Below are positions 24,203-32,790 of a DNA stretch of 44,402 nucleotides, piece by piece. The translations under genes and the position numbers were made by a program. The notes under the pieces were generated by a model. It saw nothing but the letters and a program-made list of their open reading frames with translations. It ran no database searches and had not been told where the DNA came from. Within the stretch, counting starts at the first letter, position 1, and the number at the start of each line of letters is the position of its first letter. The stretch comes from Phenylobacterium sp. (GTDB lineage: Bacteria > Pseudomonadota > Alphaproteobacteria > Caulobacterales > Caulobacteraceae), in the NCBI RefSeq assembly GCF_025351295.1, contig NZ_JANXWD010000068.1, positions 1-44,402 of the forward strand, read 5' to 3'.

Positions 24203-25464
24203 CCGATCCGGCCTGGATAGCTGCGGCGATGACCGGCGCGCGGCCCCAGGCGGTCGGGGCCCTGCTGCGCTATTTCCGCGACCTGGAGACCGCCGAGGAG
24301 GCGTTCCAGGACGCCTGCCTGCGGGCCCTGAACACCTGGCCGAAGAACGGGCCGCCGCGCGATCCGGCCGCCTGGCTGATCATGGTCGGCCGCAACGCCG
24401 CCCTGGACGGGGTTCGGAAGCGCGCGCGGCAGACACAGCTGCCCGACGAGGCGGCGATCTCCGACCTGGACGACGTGGAGGACCGCGTCGTCGAGCGGAT
24501 CGACGGGTCCGACTACCGCGACGACGTCCTGCGGCTGCTGTTCATCTGCTGCCATCCGGACCTGCCGGCGCCGCAGCAGATCGCGCTGGCGCTGCGCATC
24601 GTCTCCGGCCTGTCGGTGACGCAGATCGCCCGCGCCTTCCTGGTGGGCGAGGCGGCGATGGAACAGCGGATCACCCGCGCCAAGGCCCGGATCGGGGCCG
24701 GCGACGCGGCCTTCGAGACCCCGGGTCCGGTCGAGCGGGCCGAGCGGCTCGCGGCGGTGGCGGCCATGCTCTACCTGGTGTTCAACGAGGGTTACTCCGC
24801 CGGCGACAACACCGACCGCGCCCAGTTGAGCGGCGAGGCGATCCGGCTGACCCGGCTGCTGCTGCGCCTCTACCAGACCGAGCCGGAGGTGATGGGGCTG
24901 CTGGCGCTGATGCTGCTGCAGCACGCCCGCGCCCCGGCCCGGCACGACGCCGACGGGCGGATCGTGCTGCTCGACGACCAGGACCGCGGCCGCTGGGACC
25001 GCAAGCTCATCGCCGAAGGACTGGCCCTGATCGACAAGGCCCTGCGTCATCGCCGGCCGGGCGCCTATCAGGTGCAGGCCGCCATCGCCGCCCTGCATGC
25101 GCGCGCCGCCACCCCGGGCGACACCGACTGGGCGCAGATCGAGCGGCTGTATGCCAACCTGGAGCGGCTGACCCCCTCGCCGGTGGTGACGCTCAACCGC
25201 GCCGTGGCGGTCAGCAAGGTGGCCGGGCCGCAGGCCGCGCTGGAGATGATCGCCCCCCTGGCCGAGCGGCTCTCCGGCTACTTCCACTTCCACGGCCTGA
25301 CCGGCGGGCTGAACCTGGAGCTGGGGCGCCATGAGGCCGCCCGCGTGGCCTTCGACAAGGCCATCGCGCTCGCCAACACCGCCGCCGAGGCCGCCCACAT
25401 CCGCCAGCACCTGGACCGGCTCGCCGCGGACCATGCGACCCGTTCGGGGTCGTCCGGGCCTTGA
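24199..25464 (+). CDS. ECF42-type RNA polymerase sigma factor with C-terminal TPR-like extension
   Basis: 421 residues, more than twice the size of an ordinary ECF. Region sigma2 covers about 1-75 (YFRDLETAEEAFQDACLRAL). The HTH of sigma4 is at about 125-165 (ALRIVSGLSVTQIARAFLVG, then EAAMEQRITRAKARI). The long C-terminal part (180-421) contains the middle domain (YLVFNEGYSAGDN…LSGEAIRL) and helical TPR-like repeats to the end. ECF42 factors have no classical anti-sigma factor, and the extension is thought to control activity. Coupling to the DGPF gene supports this class. Targets are unknown; autoregulation is usual. Confidence 0.92.
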   Translation: MTDPAWIAAAMTGARPQAVGALLRYFRDLETAEEAFQDACLRALNTWPKNGPPRDPAAWLIMVGRNAALDGVRKRARQTQLPDEAAISDLDDVEDRVVERIDGSDYRDDVLRLLFICCHPDLPAPQQIALALRIVSGLSVTQIARAFLVGEAAMEQRITRAKARIGAGDAAFETPGPVERAERLAAVAAMLYLVFNEGYSAGDNTDRAQLSGEAIRLTRLLLRLYQTEPEVMGLLALMLLQHARAPARHDADGRIVLLDDQDRGRWDRKLIAEGLALIDKALRHRRPGAYQVQAAIAALHARAATPGDTDWAQIERLYANLERLTPSPVVTLNRAVAVSKVAGPQAALEMIAPLAERLSGYFHFHGLTGGLNLELGRHEAARVAFDKAIALANTAAEAAHIRQHLDRLAADHATRSGSSGP

Positions 25465-25555
25465 GCCAGGGCGTTTGACGCAGCAGCGCGCCCTCCACCG
25501 TTCGCGGGCTGTGGCTGCGTGACGCACGTCGGCGCGCGCTCATCCCGATTCGGCG

Positions 25556-25625
25556 TTAACCATTCCGAACCGGGGCTATGGTTAATCAATTCGACCAGCC
25601 TGGAGTCCGCAACGGATACTCCAGG
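25556..25625 (+). promoter_or_regulatory. tipF control region: two inverted TTAACCAT boxes and a GANTC hairpin
   Basis: TTAACCAT (25556-25563) and its inverse ATGGTTAA (25578-25585) flank 14 bases. TTAACCAT is known as a CtrA half-site in Caulobacter. A hairpin CCTGGAGT / ACTCCAGG (25599-25606 and 25618-25625) follows, 18 bases before the tipF ATG. It contains GAGTC (25603-25607), a CcrM methylation site. Seen directly; control by CtrA or CcrM is inference. Confidence 0.55.
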
Positions 25626-25643
25626 TGATTCGGAACGGGACCC

Positions 25644-26903
25644 ATGCGGCGGCTCACCCTCGCGCTCCTCTGTGCGACCTACCTTTGCCTGTCGGCGATC
25701 GTGGCGCTCACCCTGTGGCGCAACGGGGCCGGCTGGGGTGTGGGCGTCTCGGCCCTGATGGGCTGCCTGGGCCTCTGCCTCGCGTCGCACGGCATGATCA
25801 TGCGCGCCCTGGAGATGCGCGACCTGCGCGGCGAGGTCGAGGCCGTGCGCGACGCCCACCGCGTCCTGCTGGACCAGGTGGTGCGCCTGGACGGCCGGCT
25901 GGTCGACGTGGCCCGGGCCGTCGAGATCGACCTGTCCCGCTCGGTCGCGCTGAAGGGCGAGGTCCACCTGCTGGAGGACCTGGTGCATCAGATCGGCCGG
26001 CGGTTCGACGAGCCGCAAGCCCCCTATCTCGCGGCCCGCGGCGGCCAGCCGACGGCGGCGGCCCGGCCCATGGGCATGATGGAGATCGTCCGCGCGGCCC
26101 TGGCCGAGAACCGGGTCGACCTCTACCTGCAGCCGGTGGTGGCGCTGCCGCAGCGCAAGACCGTCTTCTACGAGAGCTTCTCGCGGCTGCGCGACGCCTC
26201 CGGCGCAGTGATCATGCCGGCCGAATACCTGGCCGTGGCCGAGCCGGCCGGCCTGATGACCGCCATCGACAACCTGCTGCTGTTCCGCTGCGTGCAGATC
26301 GTGCGCCGGCTGGCGCGCCAGGAGCGTCGGGTCGGCATCTTCTGCAACATCTCGATGGCCAGCCTGGGCGACGACGCCTTCTTCCCGCAGTTCCTGGACC
26401 TGCTGAAGGCCAACCGCGACCTGGCGCCGGCCCTGATCTTCGAGGTCGGCCAGGCCGCCTTCGAGGCCCGCACCGGCGTGCAGGCCCGTAACATGGCCAA
26501 GCTGGCCGACCTCGGCTTCCGCTTCAGCCTGGACAAGGTGACCAACCTCGACCTGGACCTGCAGGACCTCAGCCGCGCCGACGTGAAATTCGTCAAGGTG
26601 GCCGCCCAGACCCTGCTGGACGAGCTGACCGAGATCGACGACCGCCTGGTGCTTCGTTCGCTGCCCGACCTGGCGGCCGAGGACTTCGCCCTGCTGATGC
26701 GCCGCTACGGCGTTGAGCTGATCGCCGAGAAGGTGGAGAACGAGCGCCAGGTGGTCGACATCCTCGAGCTCGACATCGCCATCGCCCAGGGCCACCTGTT
26801 CGGCGAACCCCGCGCCATCAAGGACGCGGTCCTGGCCGAGGCTGGCGCCCCGCCGCCCGCCACCGTCGTCCAGATGCCCCAGCGCCGCGCAGCCGCGGGG
26901 TAA
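25644..26903 (+). CDS. tipF: TipF-type degenerate EAL protein, c-di-GMP receptor for flagellar placement
   Basis: 419 residues. Two N-terminal membrane helices (about 5-25 and 31-50), a coiled coil (55-115) and an EAL domain (about 145-400). The EAL motif reads ESFSR (177-181), keeping the Glu and Arg. CNIS and AEKVE are also kept, but the metal-binding DDFGTG is replaced by LDKVTN and LKID by FVKV. The domain should therefore bind c-di-GMP without hydrolysing it. This order and these changes match TipF, which in Caulobacter positions flagellar assembly at the new pole with TipN. Length is slightly shorter than the Caulobacter protein (about 450). No other flagellar gene is in the window. Confidence 0.85.
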   Translation: MRRLTLALLCATYLCLSAIVALTLWRNGAGWGVGVSALMGCLGLCLASHGMIMRALEMRDLRGEVEAVRDAHRVLLDQVVRLDGRLVDVARAVEIDLSRSVALKGEVHLLEDLVHQIGRRFDEPQAPYLAARGGQPTAAARPMGMMEIVRAALAENRVDLYLQPVVALPQRKTVFYESFSRLRDASGAVIMPAEYLAVAEPAGLMTAIDNLLLFRCVQIVRRLARQERRVGIFCNISMASLGDDAFFPQFLDLLKANRDLAPALIFEVGQAAFEARTGVQARNMAKLADLGFRFSLDKVTNLDLDLQDLSRADVKFVKVAAQTLLDELTEIDDRLVLRSLPDLAAEDFALLMRRYGVELIAEKVENERQVVDILELDIAIAQGHLFGEPRAIKDAVLAEAGAPPPATVVQMPQRRAAAG

Positions 26904-26980
26904 GGCCTCCTCTGCCTCTCGCGTCGTGGGGGCGAGGAGGTGTTCGCGGCGACGGCGGAGTGTGCTAACCGCCGCCCCAG

Positions 26981-27844
26981 ATGACCTCCCCCACGCCGAT
27001 CACCGGGCTCTCCGAGCTCGCGAGCCGCTACGATGTGCTGCTGTGCGACGTCTGGGGGGTGATCCACAACGGCTGCGAGAGCTTCCCCAAGGCCTGCGCG
27101 GCCCTGGCCCGGTTCCGGGCCGAGGTGGGTCCGGTGATCCTGATCTCCAACGCGCCGCGCCCGCATCCGCCGATCGTCGAGCAGATGGACAGCCTGGGCG
27201 TGCCGCGGGCGGCCTGGACCAAGCTGGTGACCTCGGGCGACGCGACCCGGGCGCTGCTGGCCGAACGGGCGCCGGGGCCGGTGTGGACGATCGGGCCGGA
27301 GCGGGACGCGGTGCTCTACGACGGGCTGGACCTGACGCTGTCGGGGCCGCAGGACGCCGCCTTCATCTCGGTCACCGGCCCCTACGATGACGAGATCGAC
27401 GAGCCGGGCGACTATCGCGACCGCTTCATCGGCTGTGTCGAACGCGGGCTGGAGCTGATCTGCGCCAATCCCGACATCGTGGTGCAGCGGGGCGACCGGC
27501 TGATCTATTGCGGCGGCGCCCTGGCGCAGCTCTACGAGAGCCTGGGCGGCCGCGCGCTGACGGCGGGCAAGCCGTACGCCCCGATCTACGCGATGGCCCT
27601 TGCGGAGGCGGCGAAGGCCCTGGGACGGCCGGTCGATCCGACCCGGGTGCTGTGCGTCGGCGACGGGCTGCCCACCGACATTCGCGGCGCCAATGCGCGG
27701 GGGCTGGACGCCCTGTTCGTCGCCAATGGCATCCATGGGGCCGAGACGGTGGGGCCGGCGGGACTGAATAGCGCGGTGGTCGACGATCTTTTGCGGCAAG
27801 AGGGCCTAACGGCGCGCTGGGCTGTCGCCGATATGATCTGGTAG
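26981..27844 (+). CDS. HAD-superfamily hydrolase, class IIA (TIGR01459 type)
   Basis: 287 residues. Motif I is CDVWGVIHNG (22-31), with nucleophile Asp23; the usual second Asp of DxD is Trp25, which is normal for this subfamily. Motif II is ILISNAPRP and the end motif is CVGDGLPTDIRGANARGLD. The cap domain between is of class IIA (NagD/AraL-like). Phosphatase substrate unknown. It is the second gene of a plus-strand row tipF - HAD - maoC - ribF, with a 77-base gap after tipF. A role tied to flavin or acyl-CoA metabolism cannot be proved. Confidence 0.88.
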   Translation: MTSPTPITGLSELASRYDVLLCDVWGVIHNGCESFPKACAALARFRAEVGPVILISNAPRPHPPIVEQMDSLGVPRAAWTKLVTSGDATRALLAERAPGPVWTIGPERDAVLYDGLDLTLSGPQDAAFISVTGPYDDEIDEPGDYRDRFIGCVERGLELICANPDIVVQRGDRLIYCGGALAQLYESLGGRALTAGKPYAPIYAMALAEAAKALGRPVDPTRVLCVGDGLPTDIRGANARGLDALFVANGIHGAETVGPAGLNSAVVDDLLRQEGLTARWAVADMIW

Positions 27845-27924
27845 ATGGCGCGCGTCGTCGGTCGGGGGTGCACGGTCCCGGCCGTCGCGGGTCGCGCGAT
27901 GGAAGGGCTGTGAGGGGAGCTAGC

Positions 27925-28347
27925 GTGCAAGGTTTCTATTTCGACGAGTTGACCGTCGGCCAGACCGCTGAGATGAGCCGGGTGGTGGGGGCCGCGGATA
28001 TCGAGGCCTTCGCGGAGGTTTCGGGAGACAGCAATCCGGTGCATCTGGACGAGGCCTACGCCAAGACCACCACCTTCGGGCAGCGGATCGCCCACGGCAT
28101 GCTGTCTGCCGCCTACATCTCCGCCATCCTGGGCACCCGCCTGCCGGGGCCGGGCGCGATCTATCTGTCGCAGTCGCTGCGGTTCCGGCGGCCGGTGAAG
28201 ATCGGCGACCTGGTGGTGGCGCGGGTGACGGTGAAGGCGCTGGACGAGAGCCGGGGCCACGTGACCCTGGAGACCGCCTGCGAGGTCAGCGGCAAGACCG
28301 TGGTCGACGGCGAGGCGCTGGTGATCGCCCCGCGTCGCGCCACATGA
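27925..28347 (+). CDS. MaoC-like (R)-specific enoyl-CoA hydratase
   Basis: 140 residues. Hot-dog fold hydratase 2: the catalytic dyad Asp35 and His40 is in SGDSNPVHLDEAYA, and FGQRIAHGML follows. It hydrates trans-2-enoyl-CoA to (R)-3-hydroxyacyl-CoA, linking beta-oxidation to polyhydroxyalkanoate synthesis in PhaJ-type members. The GTG at 27925 has GAGGGGAG in front and begins the family; upstream codons in the same frame are ignored. It is 80 bases after the HAD gene and 16 before ribF. Confidence 0.9.
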   Translation: MQGFYFDELTVGQTAEMSRVVGAADIEAFAEVSGDSNPVHLDEAYAKTTTFGQRIAHGMLSAAYISAILGTRLPGPGAIYLSQSLRFRRPVKIGDLVVARVTVKALDESRGHVTLETACEVSGKTVVDGEALVIAPRRAT

Positions 28348-28363
28348 GGCGCCCGCGCATCGC

Positions 28364-29320
28364 ATGAAGCGCATCCGGGTGATCCGCGGCTGGAAGGACC
28401 TGTCGGCGGGCGACCGCGGCGCGTCGGTGGCCATGGGCAGCTTCGACGGCCTCCACCTGGGCCACCAGCAGGTGATCGGCCTGGCCGCCGCGGCGGCGCA
28501 GACCCTGGGCGCGCCGCTGGGGGTGATCACCTTCGATCCCCACCCCCGGGTCTATTTCCGCCCGGACGAGCCGGCCTTCCGGCTGATGAAGCCTGACCAG
28601 CAGGCCCGCGCCCTGGAGAAGCTGGGCGTCGACATGCTCTACGTCCTGCCGCTGGAGGCCGAGCTGGCCGGGATGACCGACCGCGAGTTCGCCGCGCGCG
28701 TGCTCCACCAGGGCCTGGGCGCGCGGCATGTGGCGGTGGGCTTCGACAATTCGTTCGGCAAGGACCGCACCGGCAGCCCGGAGACCATGCGCGCCTATGG
28801 CCGGGAGATGGGCTTCGGGGTGTCGGTGGCCGCGCCGGTGGGGGCGGGTGCGAGTGACGCGGGGGAGGGCGACAAATACTCCTCCACCGCCGTGCGCGAG
28901 GCGATGCGCGACGGCCGGCCGGAAGCCGCCGCCGAGATCCTGGGCCGGCCGTTCGCCATCGAAGGGCCGGTGCAGCGGGGCCGGCAGCTGGGCCGCAAGC
29001 TTGGCTTCCCCACCGCCAACGTCGACCTGGCCGACTATGTGACGCCGCGCTTCGGGGTCTATGCGGTGCGCACCCGGCTCTCGGACGGGCGTGAGTTCGC
29101 CGGCGTCGCCAACATCGGGGTCAATCCGACGGTCCAGGGCGTCACCCGGCCGCTGCTGGAGGTCTGGCTGTTCGACTTCGACGAGGACATCTACGACCGC
29201 ATCATCGAGACCGACCTGATCGCCTTCCTGCGCCCGGAGGAGAAGTTCGAGAGCCTCGAGGTGATGACCGAGCAGGTGATGGCGGACGCGCGGCGGGCGC
29301 GAGACGTGCTGGGCGTCTAA
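28364..29320 (+). CDS. ribF: Bifunctional riboflavin kinase / FAD synthetase
   Basis: 318 residues. The N-terminal FAD-synthetase domain has GSFDGLHLGHQQVI (about 25-38) and, before the second domain, KYSSTAVREAMRDG. The C-terminal flavokinase domain starts with GRKLGFPTANVDL and continues with YGVYAVR-like and ANIGVNPTV segments. It phosphorylates riboflavin to FMN and adenylates FMN to FAD, serving the flavoenzymes that are numerous in this window. Normal length. It is not adjacent to ileS, unlike the order found in many proteobacteria. Confidence 0.95.
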   Translation: MKRIRVIRGWKDLSAGDRGASVAMGSFDGLHLGHQQVIGLAAAAAQTLGAPLGVITFDPHPRVYFRPDEPAFRLMKPDQQARALEKLGVDMLYVLPLEAELAGMTDREFAARVLHQGLGARHVAVGFDNSFGKDRTGSPETMRAYGREMGFGVSVAAPVGAGASDAGEGDKYSSTAVREAMRDGRPEAAAEILGRPFAIEGPVQRGRQLGRKLGFPTANVDLADYVTPRFGVYAVRTRLSDGREFAGVANIGVNPTVQGVTRPLLEVWLFDFDEDIYDRIIETDLIAFLRPEEKFESLEVMTEQVMADARRARDVLGV

Positions 29321-29332
29321 GTCGGGAGCGAG

Positions 29333-29599
29333 TCAATCGGGGTCGTCGTCCTCGGCCTGCCGCTGGACCTGTTCGGCGACCGGCGGGGGCGGCGGGACGA
29401 TGGGCGTGTTCATCCCGAACAGCAGCAACAGCCCGCTGACCAGCACCGCGCCGCCGCGCTGGCGCCGGGCCAGCCCCACCGCCCAGACGGCGAACGGGGT
29501 GAGGACGACGGCGAGAGCCAGGGCGACCAGGGCGGCGATCAAGCGGCGGCGCTCCGGTGGGCGTGGAACCCACATGGGGGCGCGCGCGCCGCTTGTCAT
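29333..29599 (-). CDS. Small two-helix membrane protein, function unknown
   Basis: 88 residues from the ATG at 29599, or 80 from the ATG at 29575 (MWVPRPPERRRL). Two membrane helices (LIAALVALALAVVLTPFAVW and AVLVSGLLLLFGMNTPIV) and a short charged, Pro-rich C-terminal tail (PPPPPVAEQVQRQAEDDDPD). Codon use fits the genome. It converges on ribF, with 12 bases between the stops. Nothing points to a function. Confidence 0.5.
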   Translation of the reverse strand: MTSGARAPMWVPRPPERRRLIAALVALALAVVLTPFAVWAVGLARRQRGGAVLVSGLLLLFGMNTPIVPPPPPVAEQVQRQAEDDDPD

Positions 29600-30028
29600 C
29601 CGGCAGGCATGGCCCCGGCCGTATCATCCCCCTGAGTTCCATCTCCCACAGGTGTCGTCCCGGTTTCGGCGCAGCCGCGCCCATCGCCCCGCCCACCGGG
29701 TGTCATCCCGGTTTTGGCGAAGCCAAAGACCGGGACCCACAAGCGCCCGAGCGGCCGAGTTCGCGGAAACGGCGCCGCCGCACTACCGCCCGGCGTGATT
29801 GGCGCGGGTGGGTCCCGGCCTTTCGCTGGCGCGAAAACCGGGATGACACCGGTGGAGTTAGGCGTGTGGGCGCGGAGAGGTCGCGCGGCGGCCATACCCA
29901 GCCATAGATCGCATGGCCGCAGGCTCGCATCTACCGTGAGATTTGAGGGGCGGAAGCATCCTGAAAGATGCCGTCCGAATTGCGACGGACGCCGAGCATC
30001 ACTTCAGCTCGCAGACCAAAGGATCGAC
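29600..30028. other. 429-base non-coding stretch before the orphan membrane protein
   Basis: Apart from the REP-like copies at 29651-29850, this stretch holds no feature I can support. The last 180 bases (29851-30028) are plain sequence with no clear promoter boxes; the AAAGGA site for the next gene sits at 30018-30023. Confidence 0.5.
29651..29850. repeat. REP-like doublet with a partial third copy (CATCCCGG family)
   Basis: Main arms 29699-29739 (GGTGTCATCCCGGTTTTGGC…) and 29808-29850 (…AAAACCGGGATGACACC) are inverted copies. Each contains an internal palindrome (ACCGGGA/TCCCGGT with a GGCGAAGCC loop). Just before, at 29651-29677, lies a degenerate half-copy (GGTGTCGTCCCGGTTTCGGC). Same family as the doublet at 9.1 kb. 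An open frame runs through it but is not a gene. Confidence 0.8.
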
Positions 30029-30613
30029 GTGCTCCACTTCTTCGATATTCACGAAGGCACAGGCAACTGGTTGGCGGCCTTGGCCACTTTTGCTGCGGTG
30101 TGCGCCTCACTCGGCATTGCTGTAGGCGGGTGGTTGTCGGATCGGCGGCGTCGGGAGGCGCAAGAAGGTGAACGACTGACGATTACCACCTCTCGGTACG
30201 CGGCACATGGGTGCCTGTTGCTGCATTTCACCTACCATCCACGCTGGAGACATTCCGGAATCGAAGTTCACGCCCGAATAGTAAAGCCGACGAATGCCTA
30301 CCTTGTTCGAGCCGCCCGCCGACTCGGCTTGCAGGGCGACCGACAATGGATGGAGATTCAGATCGACCGGGTTGAACAAGCGAAGGCGGTGGATGTGCCG
30401 CTGGATTTTCGAGCGGGAGACCCAGATGAGGGCCTTCGTGGTGCTGTATTCGTCGTGAGCGGCCCAGGGGATCGGTGGCAGATCGATGGAGCTATGGTTG
30501 AACTCTCAGTGCATCAGATCGGCTCCGACGAGCCTTTGACCTCGTTTCGCGGATGGGTCAGCCCGATTGGTGAGGACCCGCGACGCTTGGCGCTGGAGCG
30601 ACAGGAAATCTAG
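30029..30613 (+). CDS. Orphan membrane-anchored protein of lower G+C, function unknown
   Basis: 194 residues from the GTG at 30029 (AAAGGA just upstream). One membrane helix (about 13-35: WLAALATFAAVCASLGIAVG) is followed by RRRR-like basic residues and a soluble domain of about 150 residues rich in beta-type segments (RGAVFVVSGPGDRWQIDGAM). No catalytic motif recognised. Counting the line at 30181-30240 gives 34 G+C of 60 (57%), against about 70% in the neighbouring genes. Together with the flanking palindromes this suggests acquisition from outside. The open frame extends into the repeats upstream, but that part is not protein-like. Confidence 0.6.
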   Translation: MLHFFDIHEGTGNWLAALATFAAVCASLGIAVGGWLSDRRRREAQEGERLTITTSRYAAHGCLLLHFTYHPRWRHSGIEVHARIVKPTNAYLVRAARRLGLQGDRQWMEIQIDRVEQAKAVDVPLDFRAGDPDEGLRGAVFVVSGPGDRWQIDGAMVELSVHQIGSDEPLTSFRGWVSPIGEDPRRLALERQEI

Positions 30614-30687
30614 CCCCCCTTGACCCCGCAACGCCGTTCCCTCAAACCGCGCTACACCCGCAAATCCTTCCCCCCAGGAGCCTTCCC

Positions 30688-31800
30688 ATGCGCGTCGGCG
30701 TGCCCCGTGAGATCAAGCCGGACGAGTATCGGGTGGGGCTGCCGCCAACGGCGGTGCGGGAATATGTGACCCACGGGCACGAGGTGTTCGTCGAGACCGG
30801 CGCTGGCGAGGGGGCCGGCTATCCGGACGCGCTCTATGTGCGGGCCGGGGCGACCATCCTGCCCGATGCGGGCGCGGTGTTCGAGGCGGCCGAGCTGATC
30901 GTCAAGGTCAAGGAGCCGCAGGCCGTGGAGTGGGCGCGGCTGACGCCGAAGCACATCCTGTTCACCTACCTGCACCTGGCGCCGGACCCGGCGCAGACCG
31001 AGGGGCTGCTGGCGTCGGGCTGCGCGGCCATCGCCTATGAGACGGTCACCGACGCCGCCGGCGGCCTGCCGCTGCTGGCGCCGATGTCGGAGGTGGCGGG
31101 CCGCATCGCGGTGTTCTCGGCCGGCGAGACCCTGCTGAAGCACAACGGCGGCATGGGCCTGCTGATCTCCGGCGTGCCGGGCGTGCCGCCGGCGCGGGTC
31201 TGCATCCTGGGCGGCGGGGTGGTCGGCGCCAACGCCGCGGTGATGGCCGCCGGCCTGGGCGCCGAGGTGGTGATCCTGGAGCGCTCGATCCCGCGCATGC
31301 GCTACATCGACGACATCTTCGCCGGCCGGGTGATCACCCGCTACTCTACCTACGACGCTGTGGAGGAGGAGATCCTGCGGGCCGACGTGGTGATCGGCGC
31401 CGTGCTGACCGCCGGGGCGGCCGCGCCTAAGCTGGTCCGCCGCGAGCACCTGTCGCGGATGAAGCCCGGCAGCGTTCTGGTGGACGTCTCCATCGACCAG
31501 GGCGGCTGTTTCGAGACCTCGCGGCCGACCACCCACAAGGCCCCGACCTACGTGATCGACGGGGTCGTGCACTATTGCGTGGCCAACATGCCGGGCGCCG
31601 CGCCGCGCACCTCGTCGGAGGCCCTGGTCCACGCCACCCTGCCGTTCGGGCTGGAGCTGGCCAACCACGGGCTGGACGCCCTGAAGCGCAACAAGCACCT
31701 GGCCAAGGGCCTGAACATCCTGGCCGGACAGGTGACCCACCCGGCGGTCGCCCAGGCCCTGGGCAAGCCATTCGTCGATCCCTACGGGGCGTGGAGCTAG
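30688..31800 (+). CDS. ald: Alanine dehydrogenase
   Basis: 370 residues. NAD-dependent oxidative deamination of L-alanine to pyruvate, reversible. The substrate-binding residues known from the family line up: Arg15 (EYRVG), Lys75 (KVKEPQ) and His96 (TYLHLA). The NAD loop is CILGGGVVGANAA, and VDVSIDQGGC carries the catalytic Asp. The C-terminal LNILAGQVTHPAVAQALG is typical. It stands alone on the plus strand with no adjacent Lrp-type regulator. It would allow alanine to serve as carbon and nitrogen source or recycle peptidoglycan alanine. Confidence 0.96.
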   Translation: MRVGVPREIKPDEYRVGLPPTAVREYVTHGHEVFVETGAGEGAGYPDALYVRAGATILPDAGAVFEAAELIVKVKEPQAVEWARLTPKHILFTYLHLAPDPAQTEGLLASGCAAIAYETVTDAAGGLPLLAPMSEVAGRIAVFSAGETLLKHNGGMGLLISGVPGVPPARVCILGGGVVGANAAVMAAGLGAEVVILERSIPRMRYIDDIFAGRVITRYSTYDAVEEEILRADVVIGAVLTAGAAAPKLVRREHLSRMKPGSVLVDVSIDQGGCFETSRPTTHKAPTYVIDGVVHYCVANMPGAAPRTSSEALVHATLPFGLELANHGLDALKRNKHLAKGLNILAGQVTHPAVAQALGKPFVDPYGAWS

Positions 31801-31886
31801 CGGAGGTCTCTTCCGTCGGCTGAAATAACGTCGCAACATGGGCCCTGCGCTTACCCGCAAGATGACAAAGCCAGGGAGGCTCCCGC

Positions 31887-32747
31887 ATGTGTGACGACGA
31901 TATCCACGTTGGCCTGATCTACGATCCGACCGTGTCGCGCCGCACGTTCGGCCTGATGGCCGCCGGGGCCGCCACCCTGGGCCCCACTGGCGCCTATGCC
32001 GCCGACGTCGTCGAGAAGGACGTCAACGTCACGACCGCGGACGGCGTGGCCGACGCGGCGCTGTTCTACCCCCCCGGCAAGGGAAAGTGGCCGGCGGTGC
32101 TGATCTGGACCGATATCGCGGGCCTGCGGCCGGCGTTCCGCGACATGGGCCGCAGGCTGGCGGCGCAGGGCTATGTGGTGCTGGTCCCGAACCCGTTCTA
32201 CCGCTCGGTGCACGGGGTGGTGGCGACGCCGGGCTTCGACTTCAACAAGCCCGAGGATCGCGCCCGGGTGATGGGCTATCGCGGCGCCATGACCAACGAT
32301 GGGGTCGACAAGGACGCCACGGCCTATGTCGCCTTCCTCGACGCCCAGCCGCAGACCAACCACAAGAAGAAGGTGGGCGTGCAGGGCTATTGCATGGGCG
32401 GGCCTCTTAGCTTCCGCACGGCGGCGGCGGTTCCCGGGCGGATCGCGGCGGTGGGGTCGTTCCACGGCGGTGGCCTGACCACCAAGGCCCCCGACAGCCC
32501 GCACCTGCTGATCGCCAGGACCAAGGCCAGTTTCGCCTGCTGCGTCGCCCAGAACGACGACAAGACCCAGCCGGAATCGAAGGACATCCTGAAGGCGACC
32601 TTCGCCGAGGCCAAGCGGCCGGCCTCGGTGGAGGTCTACCCCGCCAACCACGGCTGGTGCGTCAAGGGCAGCGCCGTCTACGACGAGGCCAGCGCCGAGA
32701 AGGCGTGGGGCGTGCTGACGGAGCTGTACAAGACGAACCTGGCGTAG
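31887..32747 (+). CDS. Dienelactone hydrolase family protein, Tat-exported
   Basis: 286 residues. The N-terminus SRRTFGLMAAGAATLGPTGA (17-36) is a textbook twin-arginine signal, preceded by 16 residues. The mature part is a dienelactone-hydrolase-type alpha/beta fold: nucleophile Cys169 in GYCMGG, acid Asp224 or 225 in QNDDKT, base His255 in PANHGW. GGAGG-like bases precede the ATG. Export is unusual for enzymes called dienelactone hydrolase, so a periplasmic ester substrate is more likely than a step in chlorocatechol breakdown. Confidence 0.9.
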   Translation: MCDDDIHVGLIYDPTVSRRTFGLMAAGAATLGPTGAYAADVVEKDVNVTTADGVADAALFYPPGKGKWPAVLIWTDIAGLRPAFRDMGRRLAAQGYVVLVPNPFYRSVHGVVATPGFDFNKPEDRARVMGYRGAMTNDGVDKDATAYVAFLDAQPQTNHKKKVGVQGYCMGGPLSFRTAAAVPGRIAAVGSFHGGGLTTKAPDSPHLLIARTKASFACCVAQNDDKTQPESKDILKATFAEAKRPASVEVYPANHGWCVKGSAVYDEASAEKAWGVLTELYKTNLA

Positions 32748-32790
32748 GGGTTGGGTCTCGCATTGCGGGAGACGTTGGCCGTCGCGATCC

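Noticed and set aside
26926..27390. 154-codon frame overlapping the HAD gene
   Set aside because: It is another frame of the HAD hydrolase, which is supported by motifs I-III.
29714..30028. Upstream extension of the orphan membrane protein
   Set aside because: This part lies inside the palindromic repeats and reads as Arg-rich noise; the GTG at 30029 has an AAAGGA site and begins the membrane helix.
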